From positions 1 to 33,833 of the forward strand of contig JBJENW010000369.1 in assembly GCA_051880395.1 (NCBI GenBank): a DNA stretch of 33,833 bases, given 5' to 3'. Positions 1 to 9,407 of the stretch are shown one piece after another (the stretch's first letter is position 1; the number at the start of each line of letters is the position of its first letter). Under the pieces are notes generated by a model. The model was not told where the DNA came from. It did no database searches and saw nothing but the letters and a program-made list of their open reading frames with translations. The position numbers were made by a program, and so were the translations under genes. The DNA comes from JBJENW01 sp051880395. GTDB lineage: Bacteria > Bacillota > Clostridia > Lachnospirales > Lachnospiraceae.

Positions 1-173
1 TTTTCTTTTACGTTGCTTTTTCTGACTTCCACATAAGCCCTGTGGAATTTCTTTGTTCCTTTATTCGGGTATAAATCTGAAAACTCTGTTACTTCAATCT
101 TGGGATTTCTCTGCAAAATCTTCCCAAACCATTTAATATCATTCTTTGTTCCCATCAATCGAACTTTTAACAT
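1..173 (-). CDS. DUF3970 family protein, 3' end beyond window
   Basis: Short protein cut by the window edge: 57 codons are visible, starting MLKVRLMGTKNDIKWF. The pattern KVRLMGTKNDIKWF...EVTEFSDLYPNKGT matches, from memory, the DUF3970 family of small proteins found on integrative and conjugative elements of Firmicutes; their function is unknown. The ATG overlaps the stop of the upstream DUF6075 gene (TGATG) and has a GGAGG site nine bases upstream inside that gene, so the two are translationally coupled. It supports this end of the window being mobile-element DNA. No membrane segment or signal peptide is visible. Confidence 0.7.
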   Translation of the reverse strand, partial: MLKVRLMGTKNDIKWFGKILQRNPKIEVTEFSDLYPNKGTKKFHRAYVEVRKSNVKE

Positions 174-646
174 CAATCTGCTCCTCCAAACAGGGCATAC
201 AGTTTCCGGTTATAGGTTGCATATTCCGGATACCGGATTTGTATTGCCTGCCAAAAATACGGTGCATAGGCACAGCAGAACAATTCTTCCACCGTATACT
301 GCCTGCACTCATTGATCTGCTCCTCTGCGTCCTTGTAATCGTCCACGCTTGGTGTACCGTTGCAGTACAGATTAAACGCCATTCTGACTACTTTCACGCT
401 TCCGCTGGTCTGCCAGCCTTCATGTAAACATTCTGTCTTTACACAGCCTGTCTTAAAATCATAAATGCGATTTGCATTTCTTCTGGTATCATCGCTAATG
501 CCAAGACAATAGCAAAGTGCCTTGTGGTACACATCCTGATACCGTACCTCTTTCAATTTCTCATAGTAGAATTTCTCATGTGCTTCGCTGATAAAAATAA
601 TCTCTTGAGCTTTTTCGGCTCCTGCTCCTAACGCTGTACTACTCAT
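173..646 (-). CDS. DUF6075 family protein
   Basis: 157-aa soluble protein. The stretch around YDFKTGCVKTECLHEGWQTSG, with RMAFNLYCNG after it, resembles DUF6075 proteins, which occur on conjugative elements and phages of Firmicutes; no biochemical role is known. I place the start at the ATG at 646 because a GGAGG site lies eight bases upstream; a longer reading from a TTG at 661 would bury that site. The gene begins about 40 bases after the tuf terminator, runs in the same direction and overlaps the DUF3970 gene. A TGTTATAGT extended -10-like sequence lies just after the terminator (676-683), without a convincing -35. Several cysteines are present but no clear zinc motif. Confidence 0.65.
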   Translation of the reverse strand: MSSTALGAGAEKAQEIIFISEAHEKFYYEKLKEVRYQDVYHKALCYCLGISDDTRRNANRIYDFKTGCVKTECLHEGWQTSGSVKVVRMAFNLYCNGTPSVDDYKDAEEQINECRQYTVEELFCCAYAPYFWQAIQIRYPEYATYNRKLYALFGGAD

Positions 647-683
647 GTTTATTTCCTCCAATTCATAATTTTTCGACTATAAC

Positions 684-724
684 ACAAAAAGGACACTCTC
701 CTAGTTTTCACTTGGAAAGTGTCC
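684..724 (-). terminator. Rho-independent terminator downstream of tuf
   Basis: On the minus strand GGACACTTTCC pairs with GGAGAGTGTCC (11 bp, one G-U pair, 12-base loop), followed by TTTTTGTG. It ends the str-operon transcript, although it lies ~150 bases beyond the tuf stop, with repeat-containing DNA in between. It could instead belong to an inserted element. Confidence 0.75.
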
Positions 725-773
725 ATTTGATACAAAATTATATGAAATTGGATTCACTATCGCACTACCAAAA

Positions 774-833
774 ACGCATTATCACGCATTATTTGGCATT
801 ACGCTTCGCAAATTTGTTGCAATTTTGTTGCAA
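774..833. repeat. Clustered short direct repeats beside tuf
   Basis: ACGCATTAT occurs at 774-782 and 784-792, with a related GGCATTACGC at 795-804. TTTGTTGCAA occurs at 813-822 and 824-833. Tandem 9-10 base direct repeats next to a housekeeping gene, followed by ICE-type genes, resemble recombinase arm-binding sites at an element end. This is inference; no integrase gene and no second element end are visible here. Confidence 0.45.
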
Positions 834-873
834 ATTCCATTTTCAAAAGCTCGAAAGCCTTGATTTTACTGGA

Positions 874-2061
874 TTACTCGATGATTGTAGCAACACGACC
901 AGAACCTACTGTTCTACCACCCTCACGGATAGCGAATGTAAGACCCTGCTCCATAGCTACTGGATGAATCAATTCGATTGTCATTTCGATGTTATCACCT
1001 GGCATACACATTTCTGTACCGTTTGGTAATTCACAAACACCTGTTACGTCTGTTGTTCTGAAGTAGAACTGTGGACGATAGTTGTTAAAGAATGGAGTAT
1101 GACGTCCACCCTCATCCTTTGTTAATACGTAAACCTGAGCTGTAAATTTGTGATGGCAAGTTACAGTACCCGGTTTTGCTAATACCTGACCACGAACGAT
1201 CTGGTCACGGTTGATACCACGAAGTAATGCACCGATGTTATCACCAGCCTGAGCTTCGTCTAACATCTTACGGAACATTTCGATACCAGTTACAACAGTT
1301 TTCTGAACATCATCTTTTACACCTAAGATTTCAAGTTCATCGTTCAGATGTAAGGTACCTCTTTCTACTCTACCAGTTGCAACAGTACCACGACCTGTGA
1401 TTGTGAATACGTCCTCGACTGGCATCAGGAAAGGTTTATCTGTATCACGCTGTGGATCTGGAATGTACTCATCAACTGTAGCCATTAATTCCATGATCTT
1501 ATCGCCCCACTCGCTGTTTGGATCTTCCAAAGCTTTTAAAGCAGAACCTTTGATGATTGGGCAATCAGTGAAACCATATTCCTCTAACTGCTCTGTTACT
1601 TCCATTTCTACTAATTCGATCAGCTCTTCGTCATCTACCATATCGCATTTGTTCAAGAAAACAACGATATAAGGTACACCTACCTGACGAGATAACAGGA
1701 TGTGCTCTTTTGTCTGAGCCATAACACCATCAGTAGCAGCTACAACTAAGATAGCACCGTCCATCTGAGCTGCACCAGTGATCATGTTCTTAACGTAGTC
1801 AGCATGTCCTGGACAGTCAACGTGTGCATAATGTCTGTTATCTGTTTCATACTCAACGTGTGCAGTAGAAATCGTGATACCTCTTTCACGCTCTTCTGGA
1901 GCTTTATCGATATTTTCGAAATCTGTAGCTTCGTTACCAGCAACTCTTGCTGCTAATACTTTTGTGATTGCAGCAGTTAAAGTAGTTTTACCATGGTCAA
2001 CGTGTCCGATGGTACCAATGTTACAATGTGGTTTTGTTCTTTCAAATTTAGCCTTTGCCAT
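874..2061 (-). CDS. tuf: Elongation factor Tu
   Basis: GTPase that delivers aminoacyl-tRNA to the ribosomal A site. It is 395 aa, full length for the family. The G1 motif GHVDHGKT is at residues 19-26, followed by RGITI, DCPGH, NKCD and SALK; domains 2 and 3 follow, ending in VGSGRVATIIE. The ATG at 2061 has an AAGGAGG site. It is the last gene of the str operon, 113 bases after fusA, and the gap contains its own sigma-A-like promoter, consistent with the extra demand for EF-Tu. A hairpin terminator follows at 684-724. The 3' end is intact although mobile-element-like DNA starts within ~40-100 bases of the stop. Confidence 0.99.
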   Translation of the reverse strand: MAKAKFERTKPHCNIGTIGHVDHGKTTLTAAITKVLAARVAGNEATDFENIDKAPEERERGITISTAHVEYETDNRHYAHVDCPGHADYVKNMITGAAQMDGAILVVAATDGVMAQTKEHILLSRQVGVPYIVVFLNKCDMVDDEELIELVEMEVTEQLEEYGFTDCPIIKGSALKALEDPNSEWGDKIMELMATVDEYIPDPQRDTDKPFLMPVEDVFTITGRGTVATGRVERGTLHLNDELEILGVKDDVQKTVVTGIEMFRKMLDEAQAGDNIGALLRGINRDQIVRGQVLAKPGTVTCHHKFTAQVYVLTKDEGGRHTPFFNNYRPQFYFRTTDVTGVCELPNGTEMCMPGDNIEMTIELIHPVAMEQGLTFAIREGGRTVGSGRVATIIE

Positions 2062-2136
2062 TTTAAAAGTTCCTCCTTAATCATTTAAATGCCCATTTGG
2101 GGCGACTTTACTTTGTAAAATACCCAGCTAATACTG

Positions 2137-2165
2137 ATTATAGTAGAAAATTCAGTACTTTGCAA
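2137..2165 (-). promoter_or_regulatory. Sigma-A promoter for tuf
   Basis: Minus-strand TTGCAA, 17-base spacer, TATAAT, about 75 bases upstream of the tuf start. The -10 is perfect and the -35 is a partial match, so a secondary promoter inside the str operon is likely. Confidence 0.6.
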
Positions 2166-2174
2166 GTATTATTA

Positions 2175-4292
2175 TTATTTCTGATGATTTGCAATAATCT
2201 TCTCCTGAACGGACTTCGGAGCCTGTTCATATTTCTCGAAGAACATTGAATAGTTACCACGTCCCTGTGTTCTGGAACGTAAATCTGTAGAATAACCAAA
2301 CATCTCAGCAAGCGGAACAAATGCTTTAACCATTTTTCCACCACCGATATCTTCCATACCTTCAATCTGTCCACGGCGAGAGTTAATATCACCAATAACA
2401 TCTCCCATGTACTCTTCCGGCATGGTTACTTCAACCTTCATGATCGGCTCAAGTAATACAGGGTTTGCTTTCTTCATAGCTTCCTTGAATGCCATAGAAC
2501 CAGCAATATGGAATGCCATTTCTGATGAATCGACTTCATGGTAAGAACCATCATATACAACTGCATGTACACCAACAACCGGGAATCCTGCGATAGTACC
2601 TGCCTGTGTAGCTTCCTCGATACCCTCTCCAACTGCTGGAATGTATTCCTTCGGAATTGCACCACCGACAACTTCAGATTCAAATTTAAATAACTCATCT
2701 CCGTTGGCATCCATCGGCTCAAAACGAACCTTACAGTGTCCGTACTGTCCACGTCCACCAGACTGTTTTGCGTATTTGTATTCCTGATCAACAGGAGTTG
2801 TAAATGTTTCTTTATATGCAACCTGAGGTGCACCAACATTTGCTTCTACATTGAATTCTCTCAGCAAACGATCCACGATGATTTCCAAGTGTAACTCACC
2901 CATACCAGCAATAATTGTCTGACCTGTTTCCTGATCTGTATGCGCACGGAATGTCGGATCTTCTTCTGCCAGTTTTGTAAGAGCTTCACCCATTTTACCC
3001 TGATCAGCTTTTGATTTTGGTTCAATCGCCAACTCAATAACTGGCTCTGGGAATTCCATAGACTCCAAGATAACTGGAGCTTTTTCATCACAGATTGTAT
3101 CACCTGTTGTCGTAATCTTAAATCCAACAGCTGCAGCAATATCTCCAGAATAAACTTTATCCAGTTCTTCTCTCTTATTTGCATGCATCTGCAGAATACG
3201 TCCTACACGCTCTTTTTTATTTTTTGTTGCATTCAATACATAAGAACCAGAATTCAATGTACCAGAATATACACGGAAGAATGCTAACTTACCTACGAAT
3301 GGGTCTGTCATAATCTTGAATGCCAAAGCAGAGAATGGTTCATCATCAGAAGAATGTCTCTCTACTTCATTACCATCCTCATCTACACCCTTGATTGCCG
3401 GAATATCTAATGGAGATGGCATATATTCGATAATTGCATCCAATAATTTCTGAACACCTTTATTACGATATGCAGAACCGCAACAAACCGGTACAGCATC
3501 GCAGCGACAAGTAGCTGCACGTAATACTTTTTTCATTTCCTCGACAGTCGGTTCTTCACCTTCTAAATACTGCATCATTAAATCATCATCTAACTCACAG
3601 ACTTTTTCAACCAACTCTGTATGATATAATTCTGCATCTTCTTTCATGTCATCTGGAACATCAACTACAGAGATATCTTCTCCCTTATCATCATTATAGA
3701 TGTAAGCCTTCATCTCAAATAAGTCTATAATTCCTTTAAACTCATCTTCTTTACCAATTGGTAAGTTGATGATAATTGCATTTTTACCTAATCTTTCACG
3801 GATCTGATCTACAGCCCCGTAGAAGTTTGCACCAATGATATCCATTTTATTAATGAATGCCATTCTTGGTACATTGTAGGTATCAGCCTGACGCCATACG
3901 TTCTCAGACTGAGGTTCAACACCACCTTTTGCACAGAAGACACCAACGGCGCCGTCTAATACACGCAGTGAACGCTCTACTTCTACCGTAAAATCAACGT
4001 GTCCCGGAGTATCAATAATATTGATTCTATGCTCTAACGCACCTTTTTTTGGTTTTGTAAATTCCTGTTCTGTCCAGTGACAAGTTGTAGCGGCTGAAGT
4101 AATCGTGATACCTCTTTCCTGCTCCTGTTCCATCCAGTCCATAGTAGCAGTTCCTTCGTGCGTATCACCGATTTTGTAATTAACACCAGTATAATAAAGG
4201 ATACGCTCTGTTGTTGTAGTTTTACCTGCATCAATATGCGCCATAATACCAATATTTCTGGTTCTCTCTAATGGATATTCTCTCCCAGCCAA
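2175..4292 (-). CDS. fusA: Elongation factor G
   Basis: Translocation GTPase, 705 aa, also acting in ribosome recycling. AHIDAGKT is at residues 18-25, then RGITI, DTPGH and NKMD; domains II-V are complete, with the GGRGQYG signature of domain IV. The start is a TTG at 4292: an AAGGAGG site lies eight bases upstream and the first residues MAGREYPLERTRNIG align with the family, so no ATG is available at the right place. It sits between rpsG and tuf in the usual str order. The 170-base gap before it holds a large nested inverted repeat (4343-4429) that may control its expression. Confidence 0.99.
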   Translation of the reverse strand: MAGREYPLERTRNIGIMAHIDAGKTTTTERILYYTGVNYKIGDTHEGTATMDWMEQEQERGITITSAATTCHWTEQEFTKPKKGALEHRINIIDTPGHVDFTVEVERSLRVLDGAVGVFCAKGGVEPQSENVWRQADTYNVPRMAFINKMDIIGANFYGAVDQIRERLGKNAIIINLPIGKEDEFKGIIDLFEMKAYIYNDDKGEDISVVDVPDDMKEDAELYHTELVEKVCELDDDLMMQYLEGEEPTVEEMKKVLRAATCRCDAVPVCCGSAYRNKGVQKLLDAIIEYMPSPLDIPAIKGVDEDGNEVERHSSDDEPFSALAFKIMTDPFVGKLAFFRVYSGTLNSGSYVLNATKNKKERVGRILQMHANKREELDKVYSGDIAAAVGFKITTTGDTICDEKAPVILESMEFPEPVIELAIEPKSKADQGKMGEALTKLAEEDPTFRAHTDQETGQTIIAGMGELHLEIIVDRLLREFNVEANVGAPQVAYKETFTTPVDQEYKYAKQSGGRGQYGHCKVRFEPMDANGDELFKFESEVVGGAIPKEYIPAVGEGIEEATQAGTIAGFPVVGVHAVVYDGSYHEVDSSEMAFHIAGSMAFKEAMKKANPVLLEPIMKVEVTMPEEYMGDVIGDINSRRGQIEGMEDIGGGKMVKAFVPLAEMFGYSTDLRSRTQGRGNYSMFFEKYEQAPKSVQEKIIANHQK

Positions 4293-4342
4293 AGGATTTC
4301 CCTCCTTAATTTACCAACAAATTGTGTTTTTCAAAACATTTT

Positions 4343-4429
4343 ATAAGACGATATCCCAAATTTCCATCATTCTCTAAAAATAATCGAAATTTGGGTTTTC
4401 AATGCTCGCTGCTCTATAAATCGTCTTAT
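4343..4429 (-). promoter_or_regulatory. Nested inverted repeat in the rpsG-fusA gap
   Basis: Two perfect 10-base pairs of arms lie one inside the other. Outer arms are ATAAGACGAT (4343-4352) and ATCGTCTTAT (4420-4429). Inner arms are CCCAAATTTC (4355-4364) and GAAATTTGGG (4386-4395). In the transcript this gives an inner stem with a 21-base loop, stacked on the outer stem across only two bases on one side and a 24-base single strand on the other. It has no U-tract, so it is not a normal terminator. Its place, 50 bases before the fusA start, suggests RNA-level control or processing; that role is inference. Confidence 0.6.
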
Positions 4430-4462
4430 GCTGAAAACAGTAAATGTTCTCTTTGAAACAGA

Positions 4463-4933
4463 TTAAAATCTGTAATGTGCAAATGCCTTGTTTGCCTCTG
4501 CCATCTTGTGCATATCTTCTTTTTTCTTAACAGATGCACCTGTATTGTTAGAAGCATCAAGAATTTCATTCGCAAGTCTTTCCTGCATTGTTTTCTCGCT
4601 TCTCTTACGAGCATACAATGTCATCCAACGAAGTGCAAGCGCCTGACGTCTGTCTGGTCTTACTTCGATTGGTACCTGATAGGTAGCACCACCGATACGT
4701 CTGGCTTTTACCTCTAATACAGGCATAATGTTGTTCATAGCTTCTTCAAAAACTTCCAAAGCCGGTCTGCCAGTCTTCTCTGCTACTCTATCAAACGCTC
4801 CGTATACAATTTTCTGAGCAATACCTTTCTTACCATCTAACATAATGTTATTGATCAGTTTGGTTACCACTTTATTATTGTACAACGGATCCGCTAATAC
4901 GTCTCTTTTCTGAGTATGTCCTTTACGTGGCAC
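4463..4933 (-). CDS. rpsG: Ribosomal protein S7
   Basis: Primary binding protein of the 3' domain of 16S rRNA, 156 aa. The start is GTG at 4933: AGGAGG lies eight bases upstream and the protein then begins with the family-typical MPRKGHTQKRDVLADPLYNN. An upstream in-frame extension of 21 residues is not S7-like and is rejected. The C-terminus NKAFAHYRF is typical. In E. coli S7 represses its own operon by binding the rpsL-rpsG spacer. Here that spacer is 206 bases and the spacer after rpsG carries the prominent structure, so feedback could act at a different place; this is inference. Confidence 0.98.
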   Translation of the reverse strand: MPRKGHTQKRDVLADPLYNNKVVTKLINNIMLDGKKGIAQKIVYGAFDRVAEKTGRPALEVFEEAMNNIMPVLEVKARRIGGATYQVPIEVRPDRRQALALRWMTLYARKRSEKTMQERLANEILDASNNTGASVKKKEDMHKMAEANKAFAHYRF

Positions 4934-5139
4934 GGTCCTTCCCTCCTTAATCATGATTCTTTCTAAAATTAATTCGATTAATTCAACGGTACTCACTACT
5001 TTGTGTTCGTGCGGAAATTTATTTACTTCTAATGAAGTGAAAACAATGTGACAGAATACTCTGCCTTTCCAACACTAACCATAGTTTGATTTATCAGTTA
5101 CACATCAAAATCCAAGCGTGATCCTATTGGTTTGCTAAA

Positions 5140-5559
5140 TTATTTAGCTGCTTTTGGTTTCTTAGCTCCATATTTTGAACGAGCCTGACGTCTGTTTGCA
5201 ACGCCTGCAGTATCAAGTGTACCACGGATAATATGATATCTTGTACCTGGTAAATCCTTTACTCTACCACCACGAATCAGAACAACGCTATGTTCCTGTA
5301 AGTTGTGACCTTCACCCGGAATATAACTTGTAACTTCGATTCCGTTAGAAAGACGAACTCTGGCGATTTTTCTAAGAGCTGAGTTAGGTTTTTTAGGAGT
5401 AGCAGTCTTAACTGCTGTACAAACACCTCTCTTCTGTGGTGCAGAAGTATCTGTAGGTTTTTTCTTCAGAGAGTTAAAACCTTTCTGCAGAGCTGGTGCT
5501 GTAGACTTCTTTACAGATGTCTGTCTTCCTTTTCTTACTAACTGGTTAAATGTTGGCAT
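5140..5559 (-). CDS. rpsL: Ribosomal protein S12
   Basis: Decoding-centre protein of the small subunit, 139 aa. MPTFNQLVRKGR starts at the ATG at 5559, which has AGGAGG upstream; an upstream extension from 5604 would run over the ribosome site and is rejected. TPKKPNSA and GGRVKDLPG carry the lysines corresponding to K43 and K88, the usual streptomycin-sensitive residues. It is the first gene of the str operon here, with a consensus promoter at 5613-5641. The L7Ae-like gene often found between rpoC and rpsL in Bacilli is absent. Confidence 0.98.
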   Translation of the reverse strand: MPTFNQLVRKGRQTSVKKSTAPALQKGFNSLKKKPTDTSAPQKRGVCTAVKTATPKKPNSALRKIARVRLSNGIEVTSYIPGEGHNLQEHSVVLIRGGRVKDLPGTRYHIIRGTLDTAGVANRRQARSKYGAKKPKAAK

Positions 5560-5612
5560 TCTTTTCACCTCCTGTTTTTTCTTTTTTTGCATGAATTTGC
5601 ACATGCTAGATT

Positions 5613-5641
5613 ATTATATAGATTTTTTTTCGGATTGTCAA
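5613..5641 (-). promoter_or_regulatory. Consensus sigma-A promoter of the str operon
   Basis: Minus-strand TTGACA, 17-base spacer, TATAAT: a perfect match to consensus, lying between the rpoC stop (5656) and rpsL. It should drive rpsL-rpsG-fusA-tuf independently of rpoBC. No terminator hairpin with a U-tract is seen between rpoC and this promoter, so read-through from rpoBC is also expected. Confidence 0.85.
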
Positions 5642-5655
5642 GTATTTTTCTTTTC

Positions 5656-8600
5656 CTATTCCTCATTTTTATCTTGATCCATTTCAAACAAAGAGAAATC
5701 GGAAAAATTAAATCCATCATCTGCTGAATCCGATTGTGCATCGCCAAACAAGCCTGTTTGCTCTTTTACCATTTCATCCGAACTCATCAGATCCTGGTCA
5801 AATTCATCGTCCTCATCCAACACAATGTCATCATTCGCATAGACATCTGTATTTAATTTGATATCCCGATAGATTCTCATACCTGTACCGGCTGGAATCA
5901 GTTTACCAATAATAACATTTTCTTTCAGACCGATCAGCGGATCGATTTTTCCTTTAATCGCTGCTTCTGTCAGAACTTTTGTTGTCTCCTGGAAGGAAGC
6001 TGCTGATAAGAAGGAATTCGTTGCAAGGGATGCTTTTGTGATACCGAGCAGTACCTGTTTTCCTTCTGCAGGTTCTTTTCCTTCTGCCACTAACCGTTCA
6101 TTTTCATCTTCAAAATCTAACGTATCTACTAATACACCTGGCAGGAAATCAGAATCACCATTATTTTCAATTCGAACTTTTTTCAGCATCTGGCGGACAA
6201 TTACCTCAATATGCTTATCATTAATTTCCACACCCTGCAGACGGTATACTCGCTGTACCTCCTGGATCATATAATCCTGCACAGCACGAACGCCTTTGAT
6301 TTTTAAGATATCATGTGGATTTACAGATCCCTCTGTCAGCTCATCGCCGGCTTCCAAAACAGCTCCGTCCATGACTTTAATTCTAGATCCATATGGGATC
6401 AGATATGCCTTGGACTCTCCTGTTTCATTGTTTGTCACAATGATCTCACGTTTTTTCTTTGTATCCTTAATGGTAGCCACACCGCCAAATTCAGTGATGA
6501 TTGCAAGTCCCTTTGGCTTTCTGGCTTCGAAGATTTCCTCGACACGCGGAAGACCCTGTGTGATATCGCTACCGGCAACACCACCCGTATGGAACGTACG
6601 CATGGTCAACTGTGTACCCGGCTCACCGATTGACTGAGCTGCAATGATACCAACAGCCTCACCTACTTGTACTGCCTGGCCGGTTGCCATGTTAGCACCA
6701 TAACATTTTGCGCAGACACCGATATGAGATCGACATGTTAAAATGGTACGAATCTTTACTTTTGTAATCGGTCCGCCATTTTCATCGACACCTTTGCTCA
6801 TAATCTCTGCCGCACGTTTCGGTGTGATCATATGATTTGCTTTTACAAGTACATTTCCATCTTTGTCACAGATCGTATTGCAGGAAAAACGTCCTGTGAT
6901 ACGTTCCTGTAAGCTTTCGATTTCTTCTTTTCCATCCATAAATGCAGTTACCCACATTCCTGGGATTTCTCTTCCTGTATCTGCGCAGCAATCGGATTCA
7001 CGCACGATCAGATCCTGTGATACATCTACCAGACGTCTGGTCAGATAACCAGAATCGGCTGTACGAAGCGCGGTATCAGACATACCTTTTCGAGCACCAT
7101 GTGCGGACATGAAGTACTCCAATACTTCCAATCCTTCACGGAAGTTTGATTTGATCGGCAACTCGATCGTACGACCGGTTGTATCTGCCATCAATCCACG
7201 CATACCTGCCAGCTGTTTGATCTGTTTATCAGAACCACGGGCTCCGGAATCAGCCATCATAAAGATATTGTTATATTTATCCAAACCGCCTAACAGTGCT
7301 TTTGTCAGCTCATCATCGGTCTCTTTCCAAGTCTCTACAACTTCCTTATAACGCTCTTCTTCTGTGATCAAACCACGTTTATACTGGCGCGAAATCTTAT
7401 CTACTGTATTCTGAGCGTTTGCAATCATTTCCGGTTTCTGCGGTGGCACTGTCATATCAGAAATAGATACCGTCATAGCCGCACGAGTGGAATATTTATA
7501 ACCCATTGATTTGATATCATCTAACACTTCTGCTGTCTTTGTAGCACCATGAATATTGATGACTTTTTCCAGAATCTGTTTCAGTTGTTTCTTTGCAACA
7601 AGAAAATCAACTTCCAGTAATAGTTCATTTTCCTCTTTGCTTCGATCTACAAATCCAAGATCCTGCGGAATGATTTCATTAAACAGGAAACGTCCCATTG
7701 TAGATTCTACAATTCCGGTCTTTACAGTTCCATCCGGCATTGTCTTTGTAACTCTGACCTTAATTCTGGAATGGAAAGTAACATACCCATTTTCATACGC
7801 CAAAATTGCCTCGTTAACACTCTTGAAGAATTTTCCTTCTCCTTTTGCGCCCGGACGCTCCTGTGTCAGATAATAAATACCAAGTACCATATCCTGTGAA
7901 GGAACCGCAACCGGTCCACCATCTGACGGTTTCAACAAGTTGTTCGGAGAAAGTAACATAAACCGACACTCTGCCTGTGCTTCTACTGTAAGCGGAAGAT
8001 GGACAGCCATCTGGTCACCGTCAAAATCGGCATTGTATGCCGTACATACCAACGGATGTAACTTAATGGCTTTACCTTCTACCAGAATCGGTTCAAACGC
8101 CTGAATTCCCAAACGATGCAGCGTAGGGGCACGATTCAGCATAACCGGATGTTCCTTAATGACATCTTCCAAAACGTCCCAGACTTCCGGCTGCAGGCGC
8201 TCTACCATTTTCTTTGCACTCTTAATATTATGTGCAATGCCGGTTGCTACCAATTCTTTCATTACAAACGGTTTAAACAATTCGATCGCCATTTCTTTTG
8301 GCAGACCACATTGATAAATCTTTAATTCCGGTCCAACCACGATAACGGAACGTCCAGAATAATCGACACGTTTTCCTAATAAGTTCTGACGGAAACGTCC
8401 TGACTTACCTTTCAGCATATCAGACAACGATTTTAAGGCACGATTACCAGGTCCTGTAACCGGTTTTCCTCTTCGTCCATTATCGATCAATGCATCGACC
8501 GCTTCCTGCAGCATACGTTTCTCATTACGAACGATGATATCCGGCGCACCCAATTCCAACAGCCTTCTCAGACGATTATTACGATTAATAATACGACGGT

Positions 8601-9393
8601 ATAAATCGTTCAGATCCGATGTTGCGAAACGTCCACCGTCCAACTGTACCATCGGACGCAGATCCGGCGGAATAACAGGAATTACATCCATGATCATCCA
8701 CTCCGGTTTATTTCCGGATTCGCGGAATGCTTCTACAACCTCTAATCGTTTGATAATTCTGGCACGTTTCTGTCCGGTAGCTTCTTTTAATCCTGCTTTT
8801 AATTCAGCAGCATCTTTTTCCAGATCTATAGCAGAAAGTAATTCTTTAATTGCTTCTGCACCCATTCCTACGCGGAAATCACTTCCATATTTTTCTCTGG
8901 CCTCTTGGTATTCCATCTCAGATAATACCTGCTTATATTGTAAATCGCTGCTGCCTTTGTCCAACACGATATAAGAAGCAAAGTATAACACCTTCTCCAA
9001 TGTTCTTGGAGATAAATCAAGGATCAATCCCATGCGTGACGGAATTCCCTTGAAATACCAGATATGAGACACCGGTGCTGCGAGCTCGATGTGTCCCATA
9101 CGCTCTCTACGAACGCTTGCCTTTGTAATTTCAACACCACAACGATCGCAGACAACACCTTTATAGCGGATTTTTTTATATTTTCCGCAGTGACATTCCC
9201 AGTCTTTACTTGGTCCAAAAATTTTCTCGCAGAACAAACCATCTTTTTCCGGTTTCAGTGTTCTGTAGTTGATCGTTTCCGGTTTTTTCACTTCGCCTCT
9301 GGACCATTCTCTGATTTTCTCAGGTGATGCCAAGCCAATCTTGATCGCATCAAAAGAGATTGGCTGGTATGTTTCTTTATTTGTCTCTGGCAT
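5656..9393 (-). CDS. rpoC: DNA-directed RNA polymerase subunit beta'
   Basis: Largest RNA polymerase subunit, 1245 aa. An N-terminal zinc-binding segment (ECHCGKY...VVCDRCG, about residues 66-86) is followed by the active-site NADFDGD loop (about 454-460), which holds the catalytic Mg2+, and the second zinc site ending CRSHIGVCAKCYG (about 886-898). The C-terminal tail is acidic and ends DQDKNEE. The ATG at 9393 follows the rpoB stop by 14 bases and has AAGGAG upstream, so the pair is one transcription unit. No truncation or frameshift is seen. Confidence 0.99.
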   Translation of the reverse strand: MPETNKETYQPISFDAIKIGLASPEKIREWSRGEVKKPETINYRTLKPEKDGLFCEKIFGPSKDWECHCGKYKKIRYKGVVCDRCGVEITKASVRRERMGHIELAAPVSHIWYFKGIPSRMGLILDLSPRTLEKVLYFASYIVLDKGSSDLQYKQVLSEMEYQEAREKYGSDFRVGMGAEAIKELLSAIDLEKDAAELKAGLKEATGQKRARIIKRLEVVEAFRESGNKPEWMIMDVIPVIPPDLRPMVQLDGGRFATSDLNDLYRRIINRNNRLRRLLELGAPDIIVRNEKRMLQEAVDALIDNGRRGKPVTGPGNRALKSLSDMLKGKSGRFRQNLLGKRVDYSGRSVIVVGPELKIYQCGLPKEMAIELFKPFVMKELVATGIAHNIKSAKKMVERLQPEVWDVLEDVIKEHPVMLNRAPTLHRLGIQAFEPILVEGKAIKLHPLVCTAYNADFDGDQMAVHLPLTVEAQAECRFMLLSPNNLLKPSDGGPVAVPSQDMVLGIYYLTQERPGAKGEGKFFKSVNEAILAYENGYVTFHSRIKVRVTKTMPDGTVKTGIVESTMGRFLFNEIIPQDLGFVDRSKEENELLLEVDFLVAKKQLKQILEKVINIHGATKTAEVLDDIKSMGYKYSTRAAMTVSISDMTVPPQKPEMIANAQNTVDKISRQYKRGLITEEERYKEVVETWKETDDELTKALLGGLDKYNNIFMMADSGARGSDKQIKQLAGMRGLMADTTGRTIELPIKSNFREGLEVLEYFMSAHGARKGMSDTALRTADSGYLTRRLVDVSQDLIVRESDCCADTGREIPGMWVTAFMDGKEEIESLQERITGRFSCNTICDKDGNVLVKANHMITPKRAAEIMSKGVDENGGPITKVKIRTILTCRSHIGVCAKCYGANMATGQAVQVGEAVGIIAAQSIGEPGTQLTMRTFHTGGVAGSDITQGLPRVEEIFEARKPKGLAIITEFGGVATIKDTKKKREIIVTNNETGESKAYLIPYGSRIKVMDGAVLEAGDELTEGSVNPHDILKIKGVRAVQDYMIQEVQRVYRLQGVEINDKHIEVIVRQMLKKVRIENNGDSDFLPGVLVDTLDFEDENERLVAEGKEPAEGKQVLLGITKASLATNSFLSAASFQETTKVLTEAAIKGKIDPLIGLKENVIIGKLIPAGTGMRIYRDIKLNTDVYANDDIVLDEDDEFDQDLMSSDEMVKEQTGLFGDAQSDSADDGFNFSDFSLFEMDQDKNEE

Positions 9394-9407
9394 TCTAATA
9401 CTCCTTC

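Noticed and set aside
838..840. Minus-strand ATG followed by EFATKLQQICEA and a stop, considered as recombinase tail
   Set aside because: Only 13 codons; too short to assign to any family. The repeats are the better evidence for an element end.
712..1029. Plus-strand frame over the tuf 3' end
   Set aside because: Antisense to tuf and to the repeat region; no ribosome site and no recognisable domain.
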